Assembly (NCBI GenBank): GCA_964545075.1
Contig: CAZJFS010000071.1
Span: forward strand, 1 to 20,831
Direction of reading: 5' to 3'
DNA length: 20,831 nt
From: DAOPXV01 sp035352535
GTDB lineage: Bacteria; Muiribacteriota; UBA9980
Within the stretch, counting starts at the first letter, position 1, and the number at the start of each line of letters is the position of its first letter. A program made the position numbers and the translations under genes. Positions 6,718 through 15,328 of the stretch are shown one piece after another. The notes below the pieces were generated by a model. That model made no database searches and had not been told where the DNA came from. It saw only the letters and a program-made list of their open reading frames with translations.

Positions 6718-7629
6718 GTGCCTGTTGTAACGTCGAGAGCTTCGGAAAACGCTAAAATCACGATAGATCAAACAAAGTGCGTAAATTGCGGCCTTTGCGC
6801 CACCATCTGCGTGAACGGGTCAATGGTAATGAAAAACGGTAAGGTCGAAATAAGCGATAAAACGATACTCGGGTGTTTCGGATGCGGCCAGTGCGTTGCG
6901 GCGTGCCCGAAAGACGCCATAATGGTCGAAGGCAGATGCCTTTCAAGTTCCGATTTTTCGCCGATCGAAAAAACCGGAAAAGACCTTGAATTCAACGATT
7001 ATTTAAAGGTCGTCGCGACCCGCAGAAGTATTCGCCATTTCAATAAAAACAAGCCCGTAGCGCAGGAAACGCTGAATAAAATAATAGAATTCGCATCCTA
7101 CGCCCCGCCCTCGATCACTCCGCCCGAAATAGACCTGCTGGTAATAAGCGGCCGCGAAAAGGTCAGAGATTTTTCATTCGAACTCATCGACAGTTTTAAA
7201 AAAATGAAGCCTTTTATCTCGCCTCTGGCGTTAAAGATAATGAAGCCCTTTACCGGAACTGAAAAATATAACGGATTCGCCACGTTTATAGCCCCATGGA
7301 TGAACGCCATACTTGAAAAAAGAGAGAAAAACGAGAACTGGCTTTTATACGACGCCCCGGCAATGATGTTTTTTTACTCGAGCCTTGCGGATAACGCCGA
7401 CACCTATATAGCCGCCACCTACGCCATGATAGGAGCGGAAACGCTCGGCCTGGGAAGCTGCATGATCGGAAGCATAGCGCCAATGATCGGCGGGGCCGGC
7501 GCTAAATTAAGAAATAAATACAGGATCACGTCGAACGTCAAAAGCGGCCTCGCGGTCATATTCGGCTATCCTGAATATAAATACCGCAAAACCATAAAAA
7601 GGACATTTAAAAGCGTAAGATATTTTTAA
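6718..7629 (+). CDS. Ferredoxin-nitroreductase fusion protein
   Basis: 303 residues starting at GTG, fixed by GGAGG 6 nt upstream. Residues 20-70 form a two-cluster ferredoxin domain: C21-x2-C24-x2-C27-x3-C31 and C53-x2-C56-x2-C59-x3-C63-P, expected to bind two [4Fe-4S] clusters. From about 98 a nitroreductase fold follows, with the FMN-phosphate-binding 'TRRSIRHF' (101-108), 'ASYAPP' and 'AATYAMIGAETLGLGSCMIGS' near the middle of the C-terminal half. Such fusions are flavin- and iron-sulfur-dependent reductases common in anaerobes. The electron donor and substrate are not known. The first cluster motif lacks the Pro that usually follows its last Cys. Its stop codon faces that of the antiporter gene 18 bp away. 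Confidence 0.9.
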   Translation: MPVVTSRASENAKITIDQTKCVNCGLCATICVNGSMVMKNGKVEISDKTILGCFGCGQCVAACPKDAIMVEGRCLSSSDFSPIEKTGKDLEFNDYLKVVATRRSIRHFNKNKPVAQETLNKIIEFASYAPPSITPPEIDLLVISGREKVRDFSFELIDSFKKMKPFISPLALKIMKPFTGTEKYNGFATFIAPWMNAILEKREKNENWLLYDAPAMMFFYSSLADNADTYIAATYAMIGAETLGLGSCMIGSIAPMIGGAGAKLRNKYRITSNVKSGLAVIFGYPEYKYRKTIKRTFKSVRYF

Positions 7630-7647
7630 GGGCATAACCGCTTTTTT

Positions 7648-9603
7648 TTATTTCATCAGATCGTCAAAATTATTGAGATTGTTCTGCTCTCCGATCACCG
7701 CAAGAAGATCGTTGCATTTTAAAATATAAGCCGGATCGGGATTGGGCTGAAATTTTTCAGCGCTGTAAATTCCAACTATAGAAATCCCGGTTTTTTTCCT
7801 GATATCCATTTCCCTGATAGACTTTCCGTCAGCTCCTGACCCGTCCGGTATTTCAAACCAGCGCATCCTAAATAGCGCCGTCGCATTTTTAAAGCTATCG
7901 ATATTTCTGTGAAAATTTTCGACGCCTATTATCTTTTTAACGCGGTCGTCATTAAGACGGTCGATGAAATTTTGTATCCCGGCGGGCGACATTCCAAGAT
8001 GAAAAAGCGATTTTCTTATCATTTCAAGCCCGGTTTCAAAATCCGGCTGAATCGCGGAGAAAATATTTTTGCCCATCAATTCAATCGCGTAATCAGTGTT
8101 TTCCGCTCTGACGATTATCTTGATTTCAGGATTTATGAGTTTTACGCTTTCGATCACCTGGGACGAAATCATGACCGAAGGTATCGTAACGATAAGCATT
8201 GAAGATCTTTTAGCGCCCGCGGCCTCGAGGACGTTCACCTGGGAAGCGTCGCCGTATATCGCCGGGCAGCCAATCGCTTTCAACTTTTCAATGTTTTTGA
8301 AATCCAGTTCTATAATTACATGATCATATCCCAGTTCTTTAAGAGCGCTTCCGACGTATGATCCCATTCCGCCGCCACCGGCTATAATTATCCTCTCATT
8401 TTCCATATCCGAATTAAAATTGTACGATTGAAAAGAATCTTCCATATTTTTTTTCTTTCTCATCGCGTATATAGGAGTCGTGAGCATCGATAAAAACGGC
8501 GATATAAACATCGTTATCACCGCTACTGAAAGCATTATGGAATATGAGTCGCGGGTAATGACGTTTTCCTTGAGCGCAAGAGTCGCTATAACGAAAGAAA
8601 ACTCGCCGATCTGTGAAAGGCAGAGCCCCGCCGCCAGAGGAATTATATTGTAATACCCGAAGGCGCGGCACACGACCCAGAAAATAATGAATTTAGATAT
8701 CAAAACGATGACCGTTAAAAAAAATATTTCTCCCGCTCTTGCTATAAAAAACGCCGGATCGAAGAGCATTCCGATGGACACGAAAAACATGAGAACGAAA
8801 ATATCGCGCAGCGGAATAATATCGCTTATCGCCTTGTGGCCGTATTCGGTCTGATTCATGACCATTCCGGCCGCGAAAGCCCCGAACGCCAGCGAAAGTC
8901 CGTTAAGATAAGAAATATATCCCACGCCGAGCCCCGTCGCGGCTACCGATAACAAAAACAGCTCGGGAGAATTTAATTTCGCTATCTTTTTAAACATGGC
9001 CGAAATAAGTTTCGTCCCTACCGTTATGATAAAGATCAGAAAAATAACGGCGGCTAAAAGCGTGTGAAAAAGGCTTGATTTACCGGAAGAAGACGAATTC
9101 ATGCTCGAAATGATAACGATTATAGGCACGGCCGCAAGGTCCTGAACGATAAGCATGGCCAGCATAACTTTACTCGAAAGCGTTCCCATAAGCTTTCTGT
9201 TGATGAGTATCTTCATGACGATCATGGTGCTTGAAAGCGAGGCTATCGCGCCCATAACCATAGCCGGCTGTTCCATAAAGCCGATCATTTTCGCGCCAAA
9301 ATATCCAGCGGCTCCGGTGGCCAGCATCTGTATCGGCGTTCCTATCAGCGCAATATATTTAACATCCTTCAATTCTTCAAAAGACACTTCGAGTCCTATC
9401 GAAAAAAGCAGAAGCGCGACGCCTATCTCCGCCAGAAGTTCGATCCCGTGAACGCTGGAAACAGTTATTCCTCCAGTATAAGGGCCGATTATAATTCCGG
9501 AAACTATATAGCCGAGAAATAACGGCAAATTCAGCCTGTGCGATATATAACCCGAAATAAGCCCTAAAATTAAAATTATTATAAAATCTTCAGCGATCCC
9601 CAC
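7648..9603 (-). CDS. KefB/KefC-like monovalent cation:proton antiporter (CPA2) with TrkA domains
   Basis: 651 residues from GTG at 9603, preferred because GGAGG sits 5 nt upstream; an ATG at 9615 overlaps that site. Residues 5-385 form the Na+/H+ exchanger domain with about a dozen membrane helices ('GYISHRLNLPLFLGYIVSGIIIGP', 'LLLFSIGLEVSF'). From about 400 comes a TrkA-N nucleotide-binding domain (RIIIAGGGGMGSYVGSALKEL, with the acidic IELD strand end), and the last ~85 residues form a TrkA-C domain. It probably exchanges K+ or Na+ for H+ across the inner membrane under control of bound nucleotide. No ancillary KefF/KefG-like gene is next to it. Glutathione control, as in E. coli KefC, cannot be inferred. 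Confidence 0.92.
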   Translation of the reverse strand: MGIAEDFIIILILGLISGYISHRLNLPLFLGYIVSGIIIGPYTGGITVSSVHGIELLAEIGVALLLFSIGLEVSFEELKDVKYIALIGTPIQMLATGAAGYFGAKMIGFMEQPAMVMGAIASLSSTMIVMKILINRKLMGTLSSKVMLAMLIVQDLAAVPIIVIISSMNSSSSGKSSLFHTLLAAVIFLIFIITVGTKLISAMFKKIAKLNSPELFLLSVAATGLGVGYISYLNGLSLAFGAFAAGMVMNQTEYGHKAISDIIPLRDIFVLMFFVSIGMLFDPAFFIARAGEIFFLTVIVLISKFIIFWVVCRAFGYYNIIPLAAGLCLSQIGEFSFVIATLALKENVITRDSYSIMLSVAVITMFISPFLSMLTTPIYAMRKKKNMEDSFQSYNFNSDMENERIIIAGGGGMGSYVGSALKELGYDHVIIELDFKNIEKLKAIGCPAIYGDASQVNVLEAAGAKRSSMLIVTIPSVMISSQVIESVKLINPEIKIIVRAENTDYAIELMGKNIFSAIQPDFETGLEMIRKSLFHLGMSPAGIQNFIDRLNDDRVKKIIGVENFHRNIDSFKNATALFRMRWFEIPDGSGADGKSIREMDIRKKTGISIVGIYSAEKFQPNPDPAYILKCNDLLAVIGEQNNLNNFDDLMK

Positions 9604-9641
9604 GGCAGCCTCCATAATAGAATTAACCTAATCGAAGCATT

Positions 9642-9670
9642 ATTGTATCATTTTTTATTTTTCTAATCAA
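9642..9670 (-). promoter_or_regulatory. Sigma-70 promoter of the antiporter gene
   Basis: On the minus strand TTGATT (9670-9665), a 17-nt spacer and TACAAT (9647-9642), with extended TGA before the -10, lie about 39 nt before the GTG start at 9603. Confidence 0.65.
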
Positions 9671-9820
9671 TATCTTTTAACCATCATGCCTTTTAAAAAT
9701 CAAATCATAGTTTAATGATAGTATTATTCCGCTGGAACGAATAAAACTTTTTTAATTTTTTTCATGCCGGAACGATATGGGAGCCTCACCAGAAAATACT
9801 TTACCTGAAGGCTTTCGATG

Positions 9821-9829
9821 TGATAGAAT
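9821..9829 (+). promoter_or_regulatory. Possible extended -10 promoter of the secreted DUF3298-like gene
   Basis: The stretch TGATAGAAT is an extended -10 element (TGn plus TAGAAT) 70 nt upstream of the ATG at 9899. The -35 region (TTACCT, 9801-9806) is poor. The resulting leader contains a short palindrome (CCCTTTAAGGG). Confidence 0.35.
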
Positions 9830-9898
9830 ATGCGAAGCCCTTTAAGGGTTAAAACTTATGTTGATAACATGTTGATTAATCAAGGAGAAATTGCAGTC

Positions 9899-10642
9899 AT
9901 GAAAAAAAATTTTTTTATCCTCTTTGTTACGGCTATATTAGCGTTTGGCGCATCAGTCCTATTCACGGGCGTTATTAACGCTTACGGTTCCGGCCTCGAA
10001 TTTAAAACGGTCAGGCATGCCGATAAAAAGATAAAGATAAATTACCCGCGGATATCCGGCATGAGCGATACCGTAAAAATGGCGAAGATCAACGAAATCA
10101 TAAAAAACGACGCGCTCGCGATAAAGAGCCCGTTCGCCGAAGAATTGAAAAACGTCGAAATAGACGCTAATTTCACGATAGAATATAACGGATCGAATAT
10201 GCTGAGCGTGAAATATTCCGGCTTCGCTAACGTAAAGCACGCCGCGCATCCGGTGGATATGATCCACGCGGCCAATATCGACCTGAAAGCCTTGAAGATA
10301 ATCAAGTTAAGCGACGCTGTAACGATAGACGAAAGCCTGGTTGAAAAATTTCTGAAAGGCAAATACGCGCCGCGCGGCGATGACCTCAACCTCGAATCCG
10401 AGGGCGCGCTCAAGGACGTTATGGCCGGTTTCGACAAAAAAGAATTATTGAGCGAATTTAAAAACGTATCCAGGGCTTTTTATTTCACGAAGGACTCCCT
10501 CGTTATAAGCGCCGAGGTCGCGCATGCCGTCGGAGATCACATAGAATTCGCTATTTCGTATAACGATCTCGGAAAATCGTTATTATTCAAGCCCGCGGAT
10601 TTTTCAGAAGTCAAACAGGAAAACAACGCGGATAAAAAATAA
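9899..10642 (+). CDS. Secreted protein, DUF4163/DUF3298-like
   Basis: 247 residues from the ATG at 9899, which begins a clear signal peptide (MKKNFFILFVTAILAFGASV...NAYG) behind an AAGGAG site. The open frame extends upstream to 9830 but would put 23 residues before the signal peptide, so the shorter form is chosen. The mature part has 'DANFTIEYNGSNMLSVKYSGF' and 'AHPVDMIHAANIDLKALKIIKLSDA'. This resembles the DUF4163/DUF3298 pair found in extracytoplasmic proteins such as anti-sigma factor RsiV and the deacetylase PdaC. Here no anti-sigma or deacetylase domain accompanies it. It is exported, probably periplasmic. The function is unknown. It converges on the histidine kinase gene with 22 bp between. 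Confidence 0.75.
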   Translation: MKKNFFILFVTAILAFGASVLFTGVINAYGSGLEFKTVRHADKKIKINYPRISGMSDTVKMAKINEIIKNDALAIKSPFAEELKNVEIDANFTIEYNGSNMLSVKYSGFANVKHAAHPVDMIHAANIDLKALKIIKLSDAVTIDESLVEKFLKGKYAPRGDDLNLESEGALKDVMAGFDKKELLSEFKNVSRAFYFTKDSLVISAEVAHAVGDHIEFAISYNDLGKSLLFKPADFSEVKQENNADKK

Positions 10643-10664
10643 AGGCGCAAAAAAATGGGATATA

Positions 10665-12971
10665 TCAATTTTCCTTGTCCGCGATTTTGAGAGGCAGCGC
10701 GACAATGAAACGGCTTCCCTTTCCGACTTCGCTTTCAACTTTTATAGTTCCGTTCATCATTTCTACGATGCCTTTTACGATGGAAAGCCCTATACCGGCT
10801 CCGCTATGGCGCTTACTGGTCGAATCGTCAAGCTGATGGAACATTTCAAAAATCTCGCCCGTCTTTTCAGCGGGAATGCCTATGCCGGTATCGTAAACTT
10901 CTATCGAAATCGTTGATATATCTTCACTTTTAGATAACTGTAATATATTTACGCCGACCTTTCCGGCGGAAGTGAATTTTATGGCGTTCGTCAAAAGGTT
11001 TATTATGATTTGTTTGAATCTGAGCTGATCTCCGTTTAAATCATAAGTTATGCGTTCATCCACGTACGTTTCAATCTGGATTTTTTTATCCGCGGCCTGT
11101 TCGAATACAAGTTTTATCGAATTATTCAAAGCATTTTTAATATTAAAAATACTGTTTTCAAGTTTTAATTTTTTCGCCTCGAGTTTCGAAAAATCAAGTA
11201 TATCGTTGATCAGCCCCAGCAGATGCGTGGAGGACATTTTAATGATATTGTTAAATTCTTTTTGCTTATCGTTAAGGCCGCTCATTCCCATTAAATTAGT
11301 GAAACCCATGATGCCGTTCATGGGCGTCCTGATCTCATGGCTCATATTCGCCAGAAAAAGGCTTTTCGCCCTGCTGGCCGCCTCGGCCTGTTCCTTGGCT
11401 TTAATTATAGCGTCGTTCGCCATTTTACGATCCGCTATATCTTCCATCATTCCGAGCTGCTTGAAGGCTTTCCCCGATTCATCAGCCACGAAAAAACCTC
11501 TGTCCCTGACCCATACATAATGTCCGTCTTTATGCTTCAAACGATATTCGGCATCGAAAAACGAACAATTCAGTTCCGCGGCGCTCAATTTTCGAAGCAC
11601 TTCTTCCTTATCTTCGGAGTGGAGCATTTCGACCCATTGACTAAATCCCCCGCTTATTTCTTCAAGGCTGTAACCGAGGACCTTTTCGATAGTGCTCCCC
11701 CATAATATTTCACCCGTCGCTACATTATAATCATATGCGATCTGGCCCGAGGCGGCAACGATGTATTCATAGCGATCGACCCATTCCTGTAATTTTTTTT
11801 CAGTTTTCTTTCTTTCGGTAATATCGATAAAAGTGGTCTGGGAGTAGTTTTTATTATTAATTTTTACTTCCGACGCGTTGAGAAGAAATGTTCTGAGCGT
11901 TCCGTCTTTATGGATAACGTCAATCTCAAATTCACAGGGAACGATTTCGCCGCGGTTTTTTTTCTCTCTCCGCGCTTTAAGAAATTTCTGGGATTCCGGC
12001 GGATGGTAATCGATAAGTTTTTTCGATGAAAATTCGTTGAAATCATCGTAACCATACATTTTCATAAGAGTCCGGTTAGCGTAAATAATTTTGTCGTCCT
12101 GCGACATTCCGATCCCGCAGATCGAATTTTCAACCAGAGCCCTGTATTTTTCGTCGCTGTCCCTTAGATCATCCAGGGCTCTATTGATCCTTAATTCCAG
12201 TTCTTTTTTGGCGGTGATATCAAAAACCGCGGCGCTCAAGCCATAAACCGTATTATCGTCAGCTAATAAAGGCGTATATATGCCATATAGATAAGCCTTT
12301 AACCCGTTTCCAAAATCGGCTTCATCCTCAAAAGTAATCGATCGCCTCGTTTTTAAGCATTCATCAACCCAGCATTTATGTTTTTCGTATAATAAGGGCG
12401 GAAAAAATTCCTTGAAATTATGCCCTTCGATATTTTCCAGAGGAATTTTAAAGGTGGATGCATAATATTTATTCGCGAAAAAATATTTACCTTCGGTATC
12501 GATGCAGCAGATCCATACTGGAAGAGCGTCAATGGATGCGCGAAGCGTATTTTCTATTTTGTTGTCGTTTGTAAAATGGCCGGCAAAACTGAAATTTTTT
12601 GAAACGCCTATAGATATAATCAAGATATCATCAGCAAGTTTATCAATTGACAATTCAGCATTTATGACGGCATTATCTTTTTTTATAACGCGCGCGCAAT
12701 AAACTTGTTTTTCTTTTATAGCTGAAATATCGTTTAAAAAAGGGCACAAAACATGATCTTCTAAATGAATAATTTCGATTATTTTTACTCCGGCGATATC
12801 TTTAATATCATATCCGAGAAGATCGCATCCGGCTCGATTAGCTTCTAATATACGCAAAGATCCGTCAGTAAGAATAACGGCGTCTTTTGAGCGCTCGAAT
12901 ATCAGGCGGTAGATATCCCGATCATTGGCCGCGAATTTATGCGTATTATCAAAATTTGCATTATTGAGCAT
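10665..12971 (-). CDS. Soluble multi-PAS sensor histidine kinase
   Basis: 768 residues, no membrane segment. There are four PAS-type domains at about 20-115, 145-255 (ending in a 'FDITAKKELE' PAC-like end), 275-390 (ending 'FIDITERKKTE') and 400-515 (ending 'MEDIADRKMA'). A HisKA dimerisation domain has the phospho-acceptor His545 in 'ANMSHEIRTPMNG'. The HATPase_c domain shows the N box (LLTNAIKF), G1 (DTGIGIP) and G2 (GAGIGLS). No receiver domain follows, and no partner response regulator gene lies beside it; the only receiver in the window is the broken one at 5069-5413. The signal sensed is unknown and probably cytoplasmic. An AAGGAC ribosome binding site 9 nt upstream supports the start. 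Confidence 0.92.
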   Translation of the reverse strand: MLNNANFDNTHKFAANDRDIYRLIFERSKDAVILTDGSLRILEANRAGCDLLGYDIKDIAGVKIIEIIHLEDHVLCPFLNDISAIKEKQVYCARVIKKDNAVINAELSIDKLADDILIISIGVSKNFSFAGHFTNDNKIENTLRASIDALPVWICCIDTEGKYFFANKYYASTFKIPLENIEGHNFKEFFPPLLYEKHKCWVDECLKTRRSITFEDEADFGNGLKAYLYGIYTPLLADDNTVYGLSAAVFDITAKKELELRINRALDDLRDSDEKYRALVENSICGIGMSQDDKIIYANRTLMKMYGYDDFNEFSSKKLIDYHPPESQKFLKARREKKNRGEIVPCEFEIDVIHKDGTLRTFLLNASEVKINNKNYSQTTFIDITERKKTEKKLQEWVDRYEYIVAASGQIAYDYNVATGEILWGSTIEKVLGYSLEEISGGFSQWVEMLHSEDKEEVLRKLSAAELNCSFFDAEYRLKHKDGHYVWVRDRGFFVADESGKAFKQLGMMEDIADRKMANDAIIKAKEQAEAASRAKSLFLANMSHEIRTPMNGIMGFTNLMGMSGLNDKQKEFNNIIKMSSTHLLGLINDILDFSKLEAKKLKLENSIFNIKNALNNSIKLVFEQAADKKIQIETYVDERITYDLNGDQLRFKQIIINLLTNAIKFTSAGKVGVNILQLSKSEDISTISIEVYDTGIGIPAEKTGEIFEMFHQLDDSTSKRHSGAGIGLSIVKGIVEMMNGTIKVESEVGKGSRFIVALPLKIADKEN

Positions 12972-13025
12972 ATTGCCAATGTCCTTTTGTAAAAAATAAA
13001 GATCAATACATTTTTATGCCAATTC

Positions 13026-13054
13026 ATTTTATCATAACGATATTTTAAATTCAA
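13026..13054 (-). promoter_or_regulatory. Sigma-70 promoter of the histidine kinase gene
   Basis: On the minus strand TTGAAT (13054-13049), a 17-nt spacer and TAAAAT (13031-13026), with extended TGA before the -10, lie about 55 nt before the ATG at 12971. Confidence 0.6.
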
Positions 13055-13099
13055 GGGATTATTTTTGACAGAGATTATTTTTATATCATTTTTTCATTA

Positions 13100-13128
13100 T
13101 TGCCATTTTTTTATAAAAATGTTAAGAT
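13100..13128 (+). promoter_or_regulatory. Sigma-70 promoter of the secreted helical protein gene
   Basis: TTGCCA (13100-13105), a 17-nt spacer and TAAGAT (13123-13128), with TGT just before the -10 (extended type), lie about 50 nt upstream of the ATG at 13180. Confidence 0.58.
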
Positions 13129-13179
13129 GTTCTTGCGTTTAATATCAATAGTTATGTACTTAAAAGAGGAGCAATTTTT

Positions 13180-13770
13180 ATGAAAAATCACTTTCCAAAG
13201 CTTGCGGCCGCGCTATTTCTGGTCATAGCTTCAACTTTGTTTTTTGTTTCGAATTCACACGGGCAAAAAACCGGAGAAGGCGGCATGGACCCGGCTATGA
13301 AGGAATTCCGCCAGGCGCAAGAAAAGAAAACCGCAGAATATCTTGAAAAACAAGATACGGCCGCGCAAGAATTCATGAAAACCCTCACGGGATCAGCGCG
13401 AGATGAAAAATTAAAGGCTATAAAAGAATTCAAAACCGCTCATTACAATGAAAATTGCGAATTCCGCGACAAAATGCACGCTGAAACGCTGGATTTTGTG
13501 AAAAAAAGAATGGAAGCGAGAAAATCTATGCCCGAGGCGATGAAAAATAAAATGATTGCCAGACTTGAATCCGAATATGAGGAATTTAAAAAATTCCACG
13601 AAAAAAAGAACGCTGAAAACATGGAATTTCTGGATAAACTGATAGCGGATAAAACCAAGGACGGAACCGAGCTCGAAACTATTTTAAAGGACTTTTTTAA
13701 ATCGCAGAAAGATGACGCAAAGGAATTTCTCAACAAAAAACGCGAAGGCGCGCAAAAAAAAGAAAAATAA
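13180..13770 (+). CDS. Secreted highly charged helical protein of unknown function
   Basis: 196 residues with an evident signal peptide (MKNHFPKLAAALFLVIASTLFFV, cleavage likely near SHG-QK). The mature protein is Lys- and Glu-rich with repeated spaced aromatic residues (KEFRQAQEKKTAEYLEKQ, KEFKTAHYNENCEFRDKM, EEFKKFHEKKNAENMEFL). These look like three or more degenerate helical repeats of about 35-40 residues and predict a long helical or coiled-coil fold. A single Cys is present. I do not recognise a family. GAGGAG 7-8 nt upstream fixes the start, and a strong terminator follows. The gene is transcribed divergently from the histidine kinase, so the kinase could act on the shared intergenic region. 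This is only a contextual guess. Confidence 0.8.
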   Translation: MKNHFPKLAAALFLVIASTLFFVSNSHGQKTGEGGMDPAMKEFRQAQEKKTAEYLEKQDTAAQEFMKTLTGSARDEKLKAIKEFKTAHYNENCEFRDKMHAETLDFVKKRMEARKSMPEAMKNKMIARLESEYEEFKKFHEKKNAENMEFLDKLIADKTKDGTELETILKDFFKSQKDDAKEFLNKKREGAQKKEK

Positions 13771-13807
13771 GCCTCATTTGCCTGAAAAAATAATAACCGT
13801 ATAAAAA

Positions 13808-13848
13808 ACAAAGGGCGCCGCGGTAAAGCGAAACCCTTTGTTTTTTTA
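13808..13848 (+). terminator. Intrinsic terminator after the secreted helical protein gene
   Basis: The arms ACAAAGGG (13808-13815) and CCCTTTGT (13834-13841) pair around an inner segment that can form a further CGC/GCG pairing. Seven T residues follow directly. Confidence 0.82.
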
Positions 13849-13853
13849 TATAT

Positions 13854-13953
13854 NNNNNNNNNNNNNNNNNNNNNNNNNNNNNNNNNNNNNNNNNNNNNNN
13901 NNNNNNNNNNNNNNNNNNNNNNNNNNNNNNNNNNNNNNNNNNNNNNNNNNNNN
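13854..13953. other. Assembly gap (100 N)
   Basis: Exactly 100 undetermined bases, the usual placeholder for a scaffold gap of unknown size. The gene to its right ends three bases after the gap and has its own stop codon, so no coding sequence is visibly cut. DNA missing here could contain further genes. Confidence 0.98.
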
Positions 13954-13956
13954 ATC

Positions 13957-15189
13957 TTAACGCTTGCTGGCGAATGGGTCGTGAACCGCCGTGACGCGCG
14001 GAATATAACCGTATTTCTCGTCGCCATATTTCTTGGAATTCGACCAGCCCTTCATGTTGCTATATACGTCATTGGCCGTCTGCAAATTGCCTTTATGAGT
14101 ATTATCGGCGAAACGGGGAACGCCCTGCTCGTCTTTACCCATATAAATGAACCAGTGGTGAGCGTCGTTCGACACATGATATGCGGGGTCCTTATCATAA
14201 TGTATCTTCACATGAACGAGCATTCCGGGCAGCAATTTGCCGGCCGCTACCGCGTCAGGAAGAGTATTGATAGAGCTTCCGCGCAGAGTGGTGTCAGCCG
14301 GCCAGGCGTGCTGGGGCTGGGTATATGTGTCCTGGCCGTCGGGAGCGCCGGCTTCATGAGCGATGGTTCCGGCGAACTGAAGGCATTTATGGGACGTAAG
14401 CCATTTTGAACGCTTCGCGGCTTCCAGACCCTGCATTAATTCGGCTGGAATAGCGGGGCCGTTGATGCCGCCGCTTGCGACGGGCTTAGCCGAGGTTCCA
14501 GTCGAAGGTTCCGGCTGTGTGGAGGTTTCCGTTGAAGTTTCAGTTTGAGCTGATGTCGTAGTATCGGCCGCCGTATTTCCATTGACTTTTATAAGGTCGC
14601 GATGAACATAGGCGACTCCGTCGCCATGACGGATACGATACCATTCGCCGTCACATGCTATAATTTCTACCTGAACGCCGGGTTTATAGCCATCTATGAT
14701 CTTGCCCCAGGGCAGTTTGCGAACGTTCAGCTGATATTTGGCCATGACCGTTCCTTTAGCCGGAAGAGTAATATTTGATTCAACGACTTTTGGCGTTCCC
14801 GATTCGACAGCCACGAGCGATGTATGAGCGTAGGCGGTCGTCGTACCGCAGCGGATGCGAAACCATTCGCCTTCGCGGCCGAGTATCTCGACAATCGTTC
14901 CAGGCTCAAAACCCGCGATTATTTCACCGCCGGGCGATTTACGAACATTTAATTTATACATCGCGGTTACCCGTCCCATAACGGGGCCGGTTGTGGATCT
15001 AACGCAAGTTTCGGATATTGATTCATCCCCTGAATCGGTCGTGGAATTAACGGCTTCAGAAACATTTTCACCCTGAAGCACGCTATTAATTTCACCGATA
15101 CTCGACGCCGACGCATTAGACATTATTAAAAACGACATACATATTGACGCGCTAAACGTAAAAATACCGCAACGATATTTTGATAACAT
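13957..15189 (-). CDS. Secreted SH3b-SH3b papain-like (NlpC/P60- or CHAP-like) protein, probable cell-wall hydrolase
   Basis: 410 residues from the ATG at 15189, chosen for its AGGAGG site 8 nt upstream; the open frame reaches 15255 but without such a site. A signal peptide comes first (FSASICMSFLIMSNASA). Two bacterial SH3 domains follow at about 70-130 and 145-205, both with the 'LNVRK-P-G-II-G--PG--VEI' pattern, then a Thr/Ser-rich linker of about 35 residues. The C-terminal domain has a candidate catalytic Cys269 ('HKCLQFAGTIAHEAG'), the segment 'LLPGMLVHVKI' and His344/345 ('DAHHWFIYMG'), the order expected of a papain-fold peptidoglycan amidase or endopeptidase. SH3b domains usually bind peptidoglycan. 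The substrate is not known and the family assignment of the last domain rests on motif order only. No good -35 box was found upstream, although a TGATATAAG element lies at 15255-15263. Confidence 0.78.
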   Translation of the reverse strand: MLSKYRCGIFTFSASICMSFLIMSNASASSIGEINSVLQGENVSEAVNSTTDSGDESISETCVRSTTGPVMGRVTAMYKLNVRKSPGGEIIAGFEPGTIVEILGREGEWFRIRCGTTTAYAHTSLVAVESGTPKVVESNITLPAKGTVMAKYQLNVRKLPWGKIIDGYKPGVQVEIIACDGEWYRIRHGDGVAYVHRDLIKVNGNTAADTTTSAQTETSTETSTQPEPSTGTSAKPVASGGINGPAIPAELMQGLEAAKRSKWLTSHKCLQFAGTIAHEAGAPDGQDTYTQPQHAWPADTTLRGSSINTLPDAVAAGKLLPGMLVHVKIHYDKDPAYHVSNDAHHWFIYMGKDEQGVPRFADNTHKGNLQTANDVYSNMKGWSNSKKYGDEKYGYIPRVTAVHDPFASKR

Positions 15190-15328
15190 AATTGATGCCT
15201 CCTCTATATGACCATATTTAATTTTTTTCTGAAATATTTCGATTGCATTAATCACTTATATCATACTATAAATTTTAAAATATGTTCCATAAAGAATTCT
15301 AAAATCTGGCCGGTATGGTCAAACAGCT

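Noticed and set aside
13443..14027. Minus-strand open frame running through the gap
   Set aside because: It exists only because N codons contain no stops; it is antisense to the secreted helical protein.
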